From positions 695,001 through 722,051 of the forward strand of contig WBZZ01000603.1 in NCBI GenBank assembly GCA_019918135.1: DNA of 27,051 bases, given 5' to 3'. Both the position numbers and the translations under genes were made by a program. The notes beneath the pieces were generated by a model. It was not told the DNA's origin. It saw nothing but the letters and a program-made list of their open reading frames with translations, and did not search any database. Position 1 is the first letter of the stretch. Each line of letters starts with the position of its first letter. The DNA comes from Paulinella micropora (Eukaryota; Cercozoa; Imbricatea; Euglyphida; Paulinellidae). Shown one piece after another: positions 18,861 to 27,051 of the stretch.

Positions 18861-20435
18861 TCCTCCCCGGCCGCGCTGGAGGACGGCACGGCGTACGACT
18901 GGGACGGCCGGCGGCTGGCGGGCGGCGGCGCGCAGCTGGACCTGGGTTTCTGGCAGGAGGGCCTGCGGCTGCCCGGCGGTGCGGAGCAAGACCTGGGCGT
19001 GCTCGGCGAGTGCCGGGACCGCTGGTACGCCGACGGCTCGGTCCGGGCGCTGTGGACGCCGCCCTGCGCCGTGACGCAGTGCGTGCCGGTGCCGGCCTCG
19101 GCCGCGCTGCTGGCAGTGTGCGGCGGCACGGGGCAGCTGTTCGTGGTGGCGCCGGCGGACCAGGCCGAGTACTGGCGGGGCCCGGCGGCGGCGGCCCGCG
19201 CGCTGCCGTACCGGTCCGTGGAGGCGGCGGCCGGGGTCGAGCGCGTGGGCTTCTGCGCGCGTACCGGCTGGCCCTTGCTGCAGCTCTTTGCGCTGGCGCG
19301 GAACAGCAGCGGCAACAGCAGCCAGGGCCCGCGCGTGGACTGGTACGCGCAGGACGAGCTGGACCCGTGGGGCGCCTGGGTGCGGCGGGGCGCCGTGGCG
19401 CTGAGCCCCGGCGGCGCGCTGCAGCTCGGGTGCTGGTGGGGCGCCCTGGTGCAGGTGGGGCGCACGAGCGCCGGCCGCGCGTACCTGCTGTGCGTGCCCG
19501 CCGCCCAGCTCGTCGAGAGCCGGCCGCTGGACCTGTGCCAGTACGTGGTGTGCCACCCGTCGGCCGCGTGCGCCCTGGTGCAGGGCTGGCCGCGCTGTGT
19601 GTGCGCGGCGGGCTGGGTCGGGGACGGCTACCGCTTCTGCGAGGCGGCGCGGCCGGCCCAGCTGGGCACGTGGCGGGGCCTGTCGCTGGAGCAACGGACC
19701 ACGTTCGTGGCGGGCTGGGCCGGGGGCGCGGTGGCCGAGGCCGTGCCCGTGGCCGAGCGCGCGCTCGGCAGCCTGTCGGTCTGGCGCTGCGCGGACGCCA
19801 CGCGGGCGGATCCGTACAGTGCCTGCCGCTACGGGCGGTCCTGCCGCCTGCCGGGGCCGGGGCTCCTGGGCCCGGACGACGACCCGGACGCCCTGGTGCG
19901 AAGCAGCCCCGCGCGCGAGCTGGTGTGCCCCGGGGGGGCCCTGCTGCGCGCGCAGTACTGGTACGCGCCGAGCCAGGCGTGGGCGGACGCCTACTTCGCC
20001 GGCACCGCCGTCCCGCGGGGCCTTGCCGACCTCGCCGTCGGCGCCGTGCCCGAGTGCTACTACCTGTTCCCGTTAGCGGGCTGGCCCTTCCGGCCGGGCG
20101 CCCGGCCCGTCGCGCTCACGGCGGCGGCGGTCTGGTCGGTGCTGGGCGTGGTGGCGCCCGGGCCGGCTGCGCCGGCGCCCGTGCACGGGGCCGCGGCCGC
20201 GAACCTGTGCGCGCAGGTGCGGGCGGCGGCGGACGAGTTCGAGTGCGCCTTCCCCTTCCGCCGCCAGGCGGCGCCGGGCTTCTGTGGCCTGACGCCCGAG
20301 GTGCAGCTGCCGTGCGGGCCGGGCGGCGCGCCGGTGGTGTGCCGGGCCCGCGACGACGGCGGGGGCTACGCGTGCGCGTCCGCCCTGGCCGGGGGTGATT
20401 GTAAATCGTATAGCATGTTCTCCTTCCACGGCTGA
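18825..20435 (+). CDS. G+C-rich fragment of a Cys-rich extracellular-type protein with an EGF-like module (no start codon)
   Basis: The open frame runs from just after TGA 18822 to TGA 20433; the G+C-rich part is about 18861-20394. It has no in-frame ATG until the last residues, so it is an exon or a fragment. Counting from the GTG at 18999, residues 180-214 form an EGF-like module, Cys-x4-Cys-x5-Cys-x8-Cys-x1-Cys-x11-Cys, with AAGWVGDGYRFC at its end (19536-19640). Around it are further Cys pairs, many Trp/Tyr, two NSS sequons (NSSGNSS, 102-108), and segments such as WYAQDELDPWGAW. No transmembrane span is clear. Nearly all third positions are G or C, and Ile, Met and Lys are essentially missing before the final few residues. 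A plausible acceptor (CTTTAATAG, ends 18859) and a weaker donor (GGGGG-GTGATT, 20396) bracket it. The role is likely extracellular or cell-surface binding, an inference from the fold only. Confidence 0.7.
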   Translation, partial: RCSLDWYYYFNSSSPAALEDGTAYDWDGRRLAGGGAQLDLGFWQEGLRLPGGAEQDLGVLGECRDRWYADGSVRALWTPPCAVTQCVPVPASAALLAVCGGTGQLFVVAPADQAEYWRGPAAAARALPYRSVEAAAGVERVGFCARTGWPLLQLFALARNSSGNSSQGPRVDWYAQDELDPWGAWVRRGAVALSPGGALQLGCWWGALVQVGRTSAGRAYLLCVPAAQLVESRPLDLCQYVVCHPSAACALVQGWPRCVCAAGWVGDGYRFCEAARPAQLGTWRGLSLEQRTTFVAGWAGGAVAEAVPVAERALGSLSVWRCADATRADPYSACRYGRSCRLPGPGLLGPDDDPDALVRSSPARELVCPGGALLRAQYWYAPSQAWADAYFAGTAVPRGLADLAVGAVPECYYLFPLAGWPFRPGARPVALTAAAVWSVLGVVAPGPAAPAPVHGAAAANLCAQVRAAADEFECAFPFRRQAAPGFCGLTPEVQLPCGPGGAPVVCRARDDGGGYACASALAGGDCKSYSMFSFHG

Positions 20436-20640
20436 CACCGCGGAAGGAAGTGTGTGAGGACCTGTGAGGGTGCTGAAGACGATGCTGACGATGATGACGA
20501 TGATGACGATGATGAAAAGTATGTCGTCGGTGGTCATGGTGGCAAGTATGTCGATGGTGCCTGCGATAACGATGTGGGCGCAGCCGGTGAAAAGGCGAAG
20601 GGGTGGGATCCTGCCGAGCTCTGAGTTTCCATTGTAAGCC
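20400..20640 (-). pseudogene. Ser-rich linker downstream of Y copy 2
   Basis: One minus-strand frame reads ETQSSAGSHPFAFSPAAPTS and then, after an in-frame TGA near 20537, a run of serines encoded by the TGACGATGATG array at 20485-20515. It parallels the linker after Y copy 1. The same DNA is read as His or Ile runs in the other frames, which look less natural. Confidence 0.55.
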
Positions 20641-20699
20641 CGGATTCTCGGAGAGCGTGATGACTGGATAGGTCGTCTCCGGCCTTCCAGTTACCGGAG

Positions 20700-23080
20700 C
20701 AGGGGGAAGTTGTTCGTTCGTGGAAAACATCTCCGCGTCTTGGGGAAGGATGATATTGTGGAGCATCGCAAACTCAAGACGGCAATGTGTGTTCCAGGAA
20801 GAGACTGGCTCCCAGCCAAGATCAACGGGGACTTAGCGGAAGGTTTAGATAGGCCGCTATATCACGTGAATCCCGGAGGTCTACCCGAGTGCCAAGATAG
20901 GTCGAGGCGAGATCGAGGCGCACGATGTTTGGTATCGTTTCCTTGATATCCATCTCGTCCTGTGTGGATGAGACACCATAGGGGTAGCCTTTGGCCCGCA
21001 GTGCCCTCGAATACGGATTCAAGATGTCTGCAACACAAGGTGAATACGTGCTTGGGTGCACTACAACCTGGGTTTCCTCGTAAGCCGGCGTGTTGAGCAT
21101 ATGCTGCAGCTGCCCGCACCTCTGTCTGCACCTGTATGAAAAAGAGGACATTGGCTATGGTTGTACAGTACCACTTCTGGTCGTGTGCCGAAGAAGGCAG
21201 ATTCCGAAGAAGATAGTCCTGTACCGGGGCTAAAGTGTCTATATCCCTGGTCCATCGCGCTTCCATAAATAAGGAAGGTTGATTTAACAGGTTCAGCTTT
21301 TGCTGCAGTATTTCTCTGTCCTGCTTATCAGTGAAGAGGCGCGCGAGCATGCCTGGATTGGGACTTACATCCCACTGGTCTGTCGGGAGGATGGGATGAT
21401 ATTTATCCGTAGAACAAATTGTCATGTCCATGTTTGCGAAATAGTTCGCCGGCAGATCCGCGAAAAAGGAGAAAGTCGGGCGTGAAAATCCGATAGATCG
21501 CTTGATATCATGTGGGTGTGTGCAGTATCTTATGGCAGAATTCGATGGCAATCGAAAAAGATAGTAGAGACATGCAAACCACTGTCATAAGTGCTCGAAG
21601 GCAAAATGGTATCGTACGAAAATAGTGCAGCCGAGATAGTCTTCATCATGCCGTCCTATGCTCCCCCTTGATCGTACCGGTTGCACCGATACAGTGTGGG
21701 ACCATGGAAATGGGACTACGTGGTTCATAATCTGCTGAGACACACTCTGTCCCCCATGTCCCGGGTAGAGTCCTGATAGGTGGCCCATGAAACCATATGG
21801 CCGTTCGTGCGAGTATGATTTGTAATGCCTGAAAAGCAGGGTATCGGATATCGGGTCTTCCTGGTCCAACCCAAAAGCCAGAATTGAGGCCAATTGAGCT
21901 CTGGATCGTCCCCACACCGGCGGATGGTGGAACATCATCAGTGGGGTCCGATTCATAACCATGGCCGGCAATACCAACTTGAGAGGGAGACCGTTCAGCA
22001 ACCTACTGATATGTTGCGGGGTACGGTTCGTTTCGACGTACTGGATGTTGCAGCGGTGAGTTACCGCAGGGTTTTTGACAAAGCGATCGTGATGCGCATC
22101 TACTTCGGTGCGTTTCTCGATGCACATCCAATCATCCTGGGGGTTGGTTTGTATGGGGGCTTGTCCTTGCAAGCAAGGAACAAAAACGATGCATTCTGAC
22201 AGGAGGACATCCTCGGGTTGGGAAAGGCCGGGGTCACGCTCCTGATGGCAGGTGTTCATGGTTTTCATAGTGACACCTATAAAGGCCTGAACGACTTGAC
22301 AGTCAGTGTAACCAGGGCAATATAAAGCGCGATATATCCCTTGTTGTCGAGGAATATTCGGTCTCTTTGGTTGGCTTGTGCCATGATTTCCGGCAACTGA
22401 CGTAGGGAAATCCGGGCGCACGCCTTAGCCTGTTGGACTCTAGGGGCTACGTATGCTACTGATCTAATCAGCTGGCTCGAGTATAAGCGTGTGGCTACGT
22501 AACTATGTTGGTGCATGTCCTCATATCTTGTCAATTGACGGAGGTGTGAGAAGCACCGATCTAGATGTATGTGGCCGCCATGAAGCGGGATTTCATACCC
22601 ACCGTCCTCGCGGATCTCGAGTCGGTGTCGCACTATCGTGATATTGCCTGGATCATCAAAAGACGGGTCCTCATAGATCCCATGGACCCGGATGAGGTAA
22701 GGCAGGTAATAGTAGCAACGATGTTTGCATTTAATGTGCTGACCGAATTGGACGAGATCTTCCCAATAAGGGCGGAGGCGGACAATCGGGTTTTGAATAA
22801 TGAACAGTGACTTCCTGTCATTATAAACGTCCTTCAGAACCGCACCTCCTATTTGCGGGACAGCTGGTATGCTCTCACGGTGCATATCTCTCTCGAACTC
22901 GACATGTGTGCGGGTAACCATGCGTGGTCCTACTGGGTGCATAATGTTTTTTCTTCGACCCGGGGTTGATAGACCCGCTCTCCGTGGAGTTGTAGGTCTT
23001 TCCTGGTCGAGTTGTCTCATGCCAGTATCCGTTATAGCGCGGCCTCGGACCGCTATGAGCTGAAGGTTAGTCAAATTCAA
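20700..23080 (-). pseudogene. Unknown domain Y, copy 2 (downstream of protease)
   Basis: Longer, diverged copy of the domain at 16440-17950. Pieces in order: the frame from 23080 with IPAVPQIGG and CYYYLPYLIRVHG (about 22680-22717); after a shift near 22350, the frame from 22421 with LMMFHHPPVWGRSRAQ, SHERPYGFMGHLSGLYPG and VPFPW (21702-21938); an in-frame TGA at 21585; the same frame from 21551 with FSRPTFSFFADLPANYF and RNLPSSAHDQKWYCTTIAN; after a shift near 21110, VVVHPSTYSPCVADILNPYS and GYPYG (20975-21067); then, after a further shift, MLHNIILPQDAEMF ... YPVITLSENPG. The VVH-to-GYPYG block is the same length (31 residues) as in copy 1, with 18 identical residues by eye. It is unrecognised, with no catalytic motif I can name. 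Confidence 0.65.
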
Positions 23081-24240
23081 ATCTGTGGGAAGGTTCGAGC
23101 TGCGTTAGGGGAGATTGATCCATAGCGGCAGGACATGAGAGAAAACCCCAAAGATCGCTGTGATCCCTGTGTCCAAAATTGTGGCATTCCTGGTAATAGG
23201 AGATTGCTGTGCTAAGGGTGGAAGTGATCGTGGCAAAGAGGACGATGAGGAGCTAGCTTGCGATAGGGGTACAGGCGTAGCGGTTTGACGCGCCGGTGTC
23301 CCTGGCGACGATGTCGCCGCCGGGGGCGTGCCATCTATCACTATAACCTCTCTTTCCGACTGAGTCGGTCTTGGAGGAGAAAGTAGTGCGCTAGGAGACG
23401 TGACGTTCGAGAGAGCGGGCGATGTAACGCTAGCACCTGGTTGTGCCTTGGCGTCTGGGAGAGACGGTGACGTAACGTTCGACAAAGCGGGCGAGTACGC
23501 GGGAGTTGTCGGTGAGAAAGTAGGTTCTATGGGAGACTGCCTGGGTCCTAACCGGCTAGGCGTGTCGGCCGATCCGGGCTTGCGCGCCCACTCGCTAGGA
23601 GACGCGGTGGAGTGAGTGGGTTATGGTCCTCCGGGAGTCACGTGTGAGGCTTGCGTGGCCCGGTGATCTTGCCCCGAGCTCGAAGAAATCGAGCTTGAGC
23701 TTGAAGCGGTGGCTCCTTCAAGATCAGCCTGGGCTGGCGTCGCCGTCTCACTAGGTGACGGTGGTCCCTGAGGAGTCACATCCTCCTCGCGTATTGGGGG
23801 AAGACCCGTGATTGGAAAAGCCGAGACCGGTGTACGGTCCAGTCGTGCCGCTGCGGTCCGAGATCGTGTCTGTCGCGGTGTGGGGGATGTACGGTCGGTA
23901 CTGTCCTCCTGCTTCTCCTCCGTCTCGTCTGTCTTCTCTTCGCTTTCTTCTTTCTCTTCCTGTTCCTCTTCATCATCACTCCCATCAGTGGTGATCGCCA
24001 CCAAAGGGAGGAGACTAAAAGGGCATTCCTTAAGGTCTTGCTTTTGGGCTTCCTCCTCGTTATCATCCGAGGGGAGGTCCATCAGTGTGACCGCCTGGTT
24101 ACAGGGACCATCTCTTAGGATTGTCCTGCTTCGCAAAACCTGATTGGCAGTCTCGCTGGGCTGTCGGGGCGGGGTCAGGATTTCAAACTCATCCAAAAGG
24201 ATTTGTTCGTCCTCCGCCCGTGTCGGCACGGCCGGCCACT
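23081..24240 (-). pseudogene. Acidic and Ser/Pro-rich linker after the protease
   Basis: One frame (that of 24418) stays continuous to 22277 apart from TAA codons at 23621 and 23105. It contains an acidic Glu/Asp/Lys block (about 23900-24000, DGSDDEEEQEEKEESEEKTD), a Thr/Arg patch, serine runs (about 23675-23705 and 23228-23250), and a small internal repeat around SNVTSP (23398 and 23467). Probably disordered. It is the counterpart of the linker in front of Y copy 1. Confidence 0.7.
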
Positions 24241-24740
24241 GGTGGCCAGCTGCCATACGGGTGAAAAGGGCATCCGTGGATATGTTGGTCTGCATGATAA
24301 GGGCAGTGCCAAGTAGAATATCCGCTCCCGGGGAAACATGCTGGGAGGTGTAGAGGTAAATCTCATCCCAGCCTCGTGTAGGGAGGACTTGGATGTAGTG
24401 ACGTATGCCTCTGACCATAGTTATGATCCCTTGAGCCGGCTGTCAGGATGGGCAAATCCATTTCAGTCAGGCCCATCTTGGAGGACAAGCGTGGGTGGAT
24501 CAGCCCCAAGGTATTACATCCAGTGTCAATTATGACAAAGATGTCGATAGCCTTGTCGGCGGTCTGATCCAGTCCGGCAATAGCCAGGACCCGTCCTTGC
24601 AGGACATTTGCCTTACGAGGTCGTACGGGAGCGACATAACGGCATTCAAGAGCCGTGTCAGTCCCGTCGTCCAATATATTATGGGTGCTTACCTGGCTAG
24701 GATCGTCTACCGTCGCTTGAGCCGCCATCACCGCCGCCAT
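24241..24740 (-). pseudogene. pol: Retropepsin-type aspartic protease of the gypsy element
   Basis: Would cleave the Gag-Pol polyprotein; it acts as a dimer with one Asp per subunit. The catalytic motif is FVIIDTGCNTLGL (Asp-Thr-Gly at 24519-24527; residues 72-74 of the frame starting at 24740), preceded by a strand-rich stretch (GRVLAIAGLDQ). The second half reads in another frame from 24418: DEIYLYTSQHVSPGADILLG, with ADILLG (about 24311-24328) as the usual hydrophobic-Leu-Gly end motif. One indel near 24420 separates them. The Met at 24740 is not a real start; the frame is preceded by Gag in shifted frames. Confidence 0.85.
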
Positions 24741-25250
24741 AGGGGCATCCTTGCATTCCTTGCGGTCTTTTCCGCGTCGATTCTTCTGTCCGGGGCCAGC
24801 GCGCTGCTTCCCGGCCCGCGGAGGGCCACCAATGCGAGTTGAGCCCCTTCTCCAGATCGCGCGTGCGTGTCCTGCAAACTTCGAGTGTATGATTTGGTTT
24901 GTCGACCTTGCCGAAGTGTTGACAGTAGGCGCAGGGCTCGGAGCTCTTGTTGTGCGGCGCGCGGTTCTCCTTGGCGGGGTCCTTCGTCCACTGGGCCGGC
25001 TTGGCGATCTTGATCGCGTTGGCCCCAGAAAAGCGTGCGGTCTTGGTTGTACGCGCGCCGGACGAACTCGAAGGAGCAGAGCCCTTGCGTTGGTCCGGGG
25101 GGGCCCGGGCCAGACTTCGACTTGTTCTGCTGATGGGACGTCGGAGCTTGCCTCGCCACGACCTGCAGCTGGCTACCCGAGGGGATGTCGCGGGGCCATT
25201 TGGTTCTTGGCTTCCTCGTGCTCTCCCTGGCCCTCTCCTTACGAGGAGGG
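24741..25250 (-). pseudogene. gag: Gag nucleocapsid region with a non-canonical zinc knuckle
   Basis: Basic, Pro/Ser-rich RNA-binding tail of Gag. The knuckle at 24874-24933 is Cys-x2-Cys-x10-His-x4-Cys (CAYCQHFGKVDKPNHTLEVC). The usual spacing is Cys-x2-Cys-x4-His-x4-Cys, so the loop is six residues longer. Upstream, basic stretches (RKERARESTRK in one frame, then after the G7 run near 25097 DQRKGSAPSSSSGARTTK in another) show at least one indel. Another indel joins it to the protease frame near 24740. Confidence 0.75.
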
Positions 25251-25910
25251 CGCCGGGCGTGGTCGGATTCCGGTGCCGTGGATCATCTTGGGGTCCCAAT
25301 CCGTCAAGGTACGCGGGTTAGCCTTGAGGATGAGGTACCTCATCTCTTCCAAAGTGCGTGTCGGCGCAATTCCCTGCTTCTTCCTTTCTATCTGCAGGGC
25401 CTCTATGTGCTACATCTCCATAGGGGAGACACATCGCCGGGCTACCTCATACTTATGGGATTCCTCGGCCACAAGGCCTTCGTTCTGCAGCTGCCTGAAG
25501 AGCTTCTGTAAACGCGTGCTATAATTGACCAAGTTCTCTTTCGACCGTCTCTTCATGTCATTCCTGTAACTCGGGCCGAAAGGCTTGGTAACGTCGTAGA
25601 CGATGTCGATTTTCCATCGTGAGTCTACTCGGTAGTCCAGCCAGATCCATGGCAAGAGTTGCAGAGACTTCATGTAGGCGTCTTTGGAAGAAGTTCTTGC
25701 CGACCACGCGTTGAGAAAGATCTCGGCCTCAAACTGGGTCATAAAAAGGGAAAGATTGGAAAGAAACAGGCCCAAGGTGTATCCTATTGATACATGGTCG
25801 AACTTAAGCTTTTTGATCTCCCGCATGCGGCGTTGGTTCCGTTCGGTAACAGACTCAAATGGCGCAACCATCATAAGGACGGTGCTGCCACTAAAGCGTA
25901 TACCATTCCG
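25251..25910 (-). pseudogene. gag: Gag capsid-like region
   Basis: Structural protein that would form the particle around element RNA. The frame with Met at 25874 reads a helical segment, FLSNLSLFMTQFEAEIFLNA, then WIWLDYRVDSRWKIDIVYDV and NDMKRRSKENLVNYSTRLQK, which resembles the retrotransposon Gag family (acidic and aromatic residues followed by a basic helix with Y..RL..L). An in-frame TAG at 25410 interrupts it; the same frame continues with EALQIERKKQGIAPTRTLEE to about 25250. The protein extends upstream of the Met without a stop for about 60 codons. Confidence 0.8.
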
Positions 25911-26415
25911 GGTACGTGACTGCTCGGAACTACTCGACGAGGGCTGCTCGCCACTACTAGATGGTGCACTAGTTGTTACTCTACTCCCAGACGGGTTGTC
26001 CTCCTCCGCTTCGATCGTCGGGGCCGTTTCAGCTACCTCTGGCAGCTGGGCTGGCTAGAGCCGTTTCGGCTACCTCTGGCGTGACCGCTGCGGAGGCTGC
26101 GGTTTCCGCGACCGCCGTCGCGGTCTCTCCATCTTCGTCGCTCCCACAAGCTGGCGGTAGCGATTCCCTAACTGTGGAGAAAGTCACAATACGTGGAGGG
26201 GCAGAACGGGGTCGGCTCGAGGACTGCCCGACTCGGGGTGATAGGGGGAGGCTGTCGCCGTCGGCTGGCTCTGCCGCTCGCTCTGGAGAGAAAGAGAACA
26301 GAGGGCCTTTCGACTCTTCTTCCTCCTCGACTACCCTTCCGTATGGGGAGACAAAAAGCGCGCCGCTGTCTTCGTACCGGGAGTCCGGAGGGGAGGCGAA
26401 TGATCCCGGGAATCA
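25911..26415 (-). pseudogene. gag: Disordered Gag N-terminus, cut at the copia junction
   Basis: From 26415 downwards one frame reads SFASPPDSRYEDSG, VVEEEESKGPLFSFSPERAA, then Ala/Thr/Glu-rich sequence to about 26060. An imperfect 21-bp direct repeat (GCCGTTTC(A/G)GCTACCTCTGGC at 26023 and 26060, offset 37 bp) causes a frameshift into the capsid frame, which itself has a TAG at 26055. No start codon or LTR is present; a TGA sits at 26413 next to the copia sequence. The element's 5' end is therefore missing here. Confidence 0.65.
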
Positions 26416-26434
26416 GACAAACCTAGAAAGATAG

Positions 26435-27051
26435 GAATCAAGCTTTTTCACTCATTATGGATTAACAAAGATGCGCCTATTAGCAAAAATTTTGAACATT
26501 AAGTTAGTAGGTGACGAGAACGATGTGAGATTTTGCGAATCTTGCATGATAGGAAAGTCTAAACGTTTGCCACGTTTTGCAGTTAATAAGATAGAAAGAG
26601 CCCAAAAGCCAGTTATAATCCTACATATAGACACATCAGGACCGTGGGCAACCAGATCAATAGGTGGTAAGCGGTTTAAATTTTCGGTCCGACGACTACT
26701 CACTGTTCATTCTTGACTTTTATTTTGCCCATAAGAATGAGTTTGTAGATTGCTTAAAACAAGCTGTAGCCTTTTATGAGAGACAGACAGGAAACAAAGT
26801 AAAGGAAATTCGTGCAGATGAAGAATTTGATATTCCGGAGGAAGTCATAAAGTGGTGGAAAAATATTCGCTTTATTTGGAAAACTTCCGCGACAAACGAT
26901 AAAGACGGGAATCCTATTGCAGAAAAAGTGAATGATATTACGGGGCCTGCACGAGCAATGAGATATCACGCTAAATTACCGCCGCAATTCTGGGCAGAAT
27001 TAGAACACGCAGCCACAACCATTCACAACATACTACCGGCAATTCACGGGA
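26435..27051 (+). pseudogene. pol: Ty1/copia integrase fragment, frameshifted and running off the window
   Basis: The first frame (26435-26690) begins SFFTHYGLTKMRLLAKIL, the GAG-pre-integrase region, then CESCMIGKSKR (the Cys pair of the HHCC finger) and ILHIDTSGPW, with the first catalytic Asp. At about 26684 an indel shifts the frame; the second frame (26688 to the end) reads DDYSLFILDFYF, FYERQTGNKVKEIRADEEFD (second Asp) and IAEKVN (third, Glu), then HAKLPPQFWAELEHAA. This is the copia-type integrase core. It is on the opposite strand from the gypsy element, is more AT-rich, and starts in the middle of a domain, so the junction at about 26416-26440 is a truncation or rearrangement and not an insertion end. 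A TAG lies just upstream at 26432. Confidence 0.9.

Larger units (their letters stand above)
11159..26415 (-). mobile_element. Decayed Ty3/gypsy-type LTR retrotransposon (one long element or two truncated ones)
   Basis: The domain order on the minus strand is Gag, protease, linker, Y2, linker, [G+C-rich plus-strand segment], linker, Y1, linker, RT, RNase H, integrase, tail, candidate polypurine tract. RT-RNase H-integrase order together with the GPY/F module is diagnostic of Ty3/gypsy and not Ty1/copia. In-frame stops occur at 25410, 23621, 23105, 21585, 17700, 15622 and 14419 (TAG, TAA, TAA, TGA, TAG, TGA, TAG), and several frameshifts occur. Gag and protease appear only to the right of the G+C-rich segment and RT to integrase only to its left, so either reading (one element or two) is possible. 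No LTR pair was found. Confidence 0.85.

Noticed and set aside
18860..20398. Other long open frames over the G+C-rich segment, both strands (Arg/Ala/Gly-rich, and the N-terminal ~280 residues of the minus-strand frame 17700-19694)
   Set aside because: High G+C removes stop codons from all frames. Only the plus-strand frame has ordered Cys spacing and an EGF motif; the others are low-complexity shadows.
14419..25412. Stop-codon reassignment (TAG or TGA as sense) to explain continuous frames
   Set aside because: TAA, TAG and TGA all occur within frames, along with numerous frameshifts, so decay is simpler.
25973..26434. 153-residue plus-strand open frame over the Gag N-terminus
   Set aside because: The minus strand reads a coherent acidic, Ser/Pro-rich Gag leader leading into the capsid; the plus-strand frame is its mirror.

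Overview
The window is eukaryotic, repeat-dense nuclear DNA. I see no bacterial-type operons, no rRNA or tRNA, and no intact gene that runs from start codon to stop codon. Microsatellites of many unit types, short inverted-repeat elements and decayed LTR retrotransposons account for most of it. The species cannot be fixed from sequence alone. A large, repeat-rich protist or algal genome would fit, but that is an inference.

Left part (1-11160). Positions 1-1380 are a mosaic of GATA/CTAT/CTGT/CATA arrays. Positions 1854-3373 carry three copies of a roughly 210-bp palindromic element with long terminal inverted repeats. Positions 3656-3931 are a second inverted-repeat element with 26-bp perfect ends. 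Positions 4777-5696 hold the only convincing non-retroelement coding sequence on this side, an unrecognised lysine-rich protein. It is broken by a frameshift at an A6 run and cut off by about 790 bp of CT repeat. Then come T-rich low-complexity DNA, a perfect 79-bp tandem duplication (7360-7515), a pair of roughly 480-bp diverged repeats (8107-8560 and 8958-9478), and an AT-rich stretch that begins like an LTR (10098).

Right part (11159-26415), almost all on the minus strand. Read from high to low coordinates it resembles a Ty3/gypsy-type element: disordered Gag N-terminus, Gag capsid, zinc knuckle, retropepsin, acidic and Ser/Pro-rich linker, an unknown domain (here called Y, copy 2), a Ser-rich linker, a foreign G+C-rich segment, a Ser-rich linker, Y copy 1, a Ser-rich linker, RT, RNase H, integrase with a GPY/F module, and a C-terminal tail. 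The frame is broken repeatedly. In-frame stops of all three kinds occur, so the copy is dead and the code is standard. Y occurs twice, in the same order and between the same kinds of linker. I do not recognise it, and it lies where gypsy elements normally go straight from protease to RT.

Between the two Y copies lies a G+C-rich plus-strand open frame (18825-20435) that encodes a Cys-rich extracellular-type protein with one EGF-like module. It has no usable start codon. It is either an exon of a host gene whose introns hold two truncated elements, or host sequence inserted antisense into one long element.

At the right edge (26435-27051) a frameshifted Ty1/copia integrase fragment on the plus strand abuts the gypsy Gag and runs off the window.
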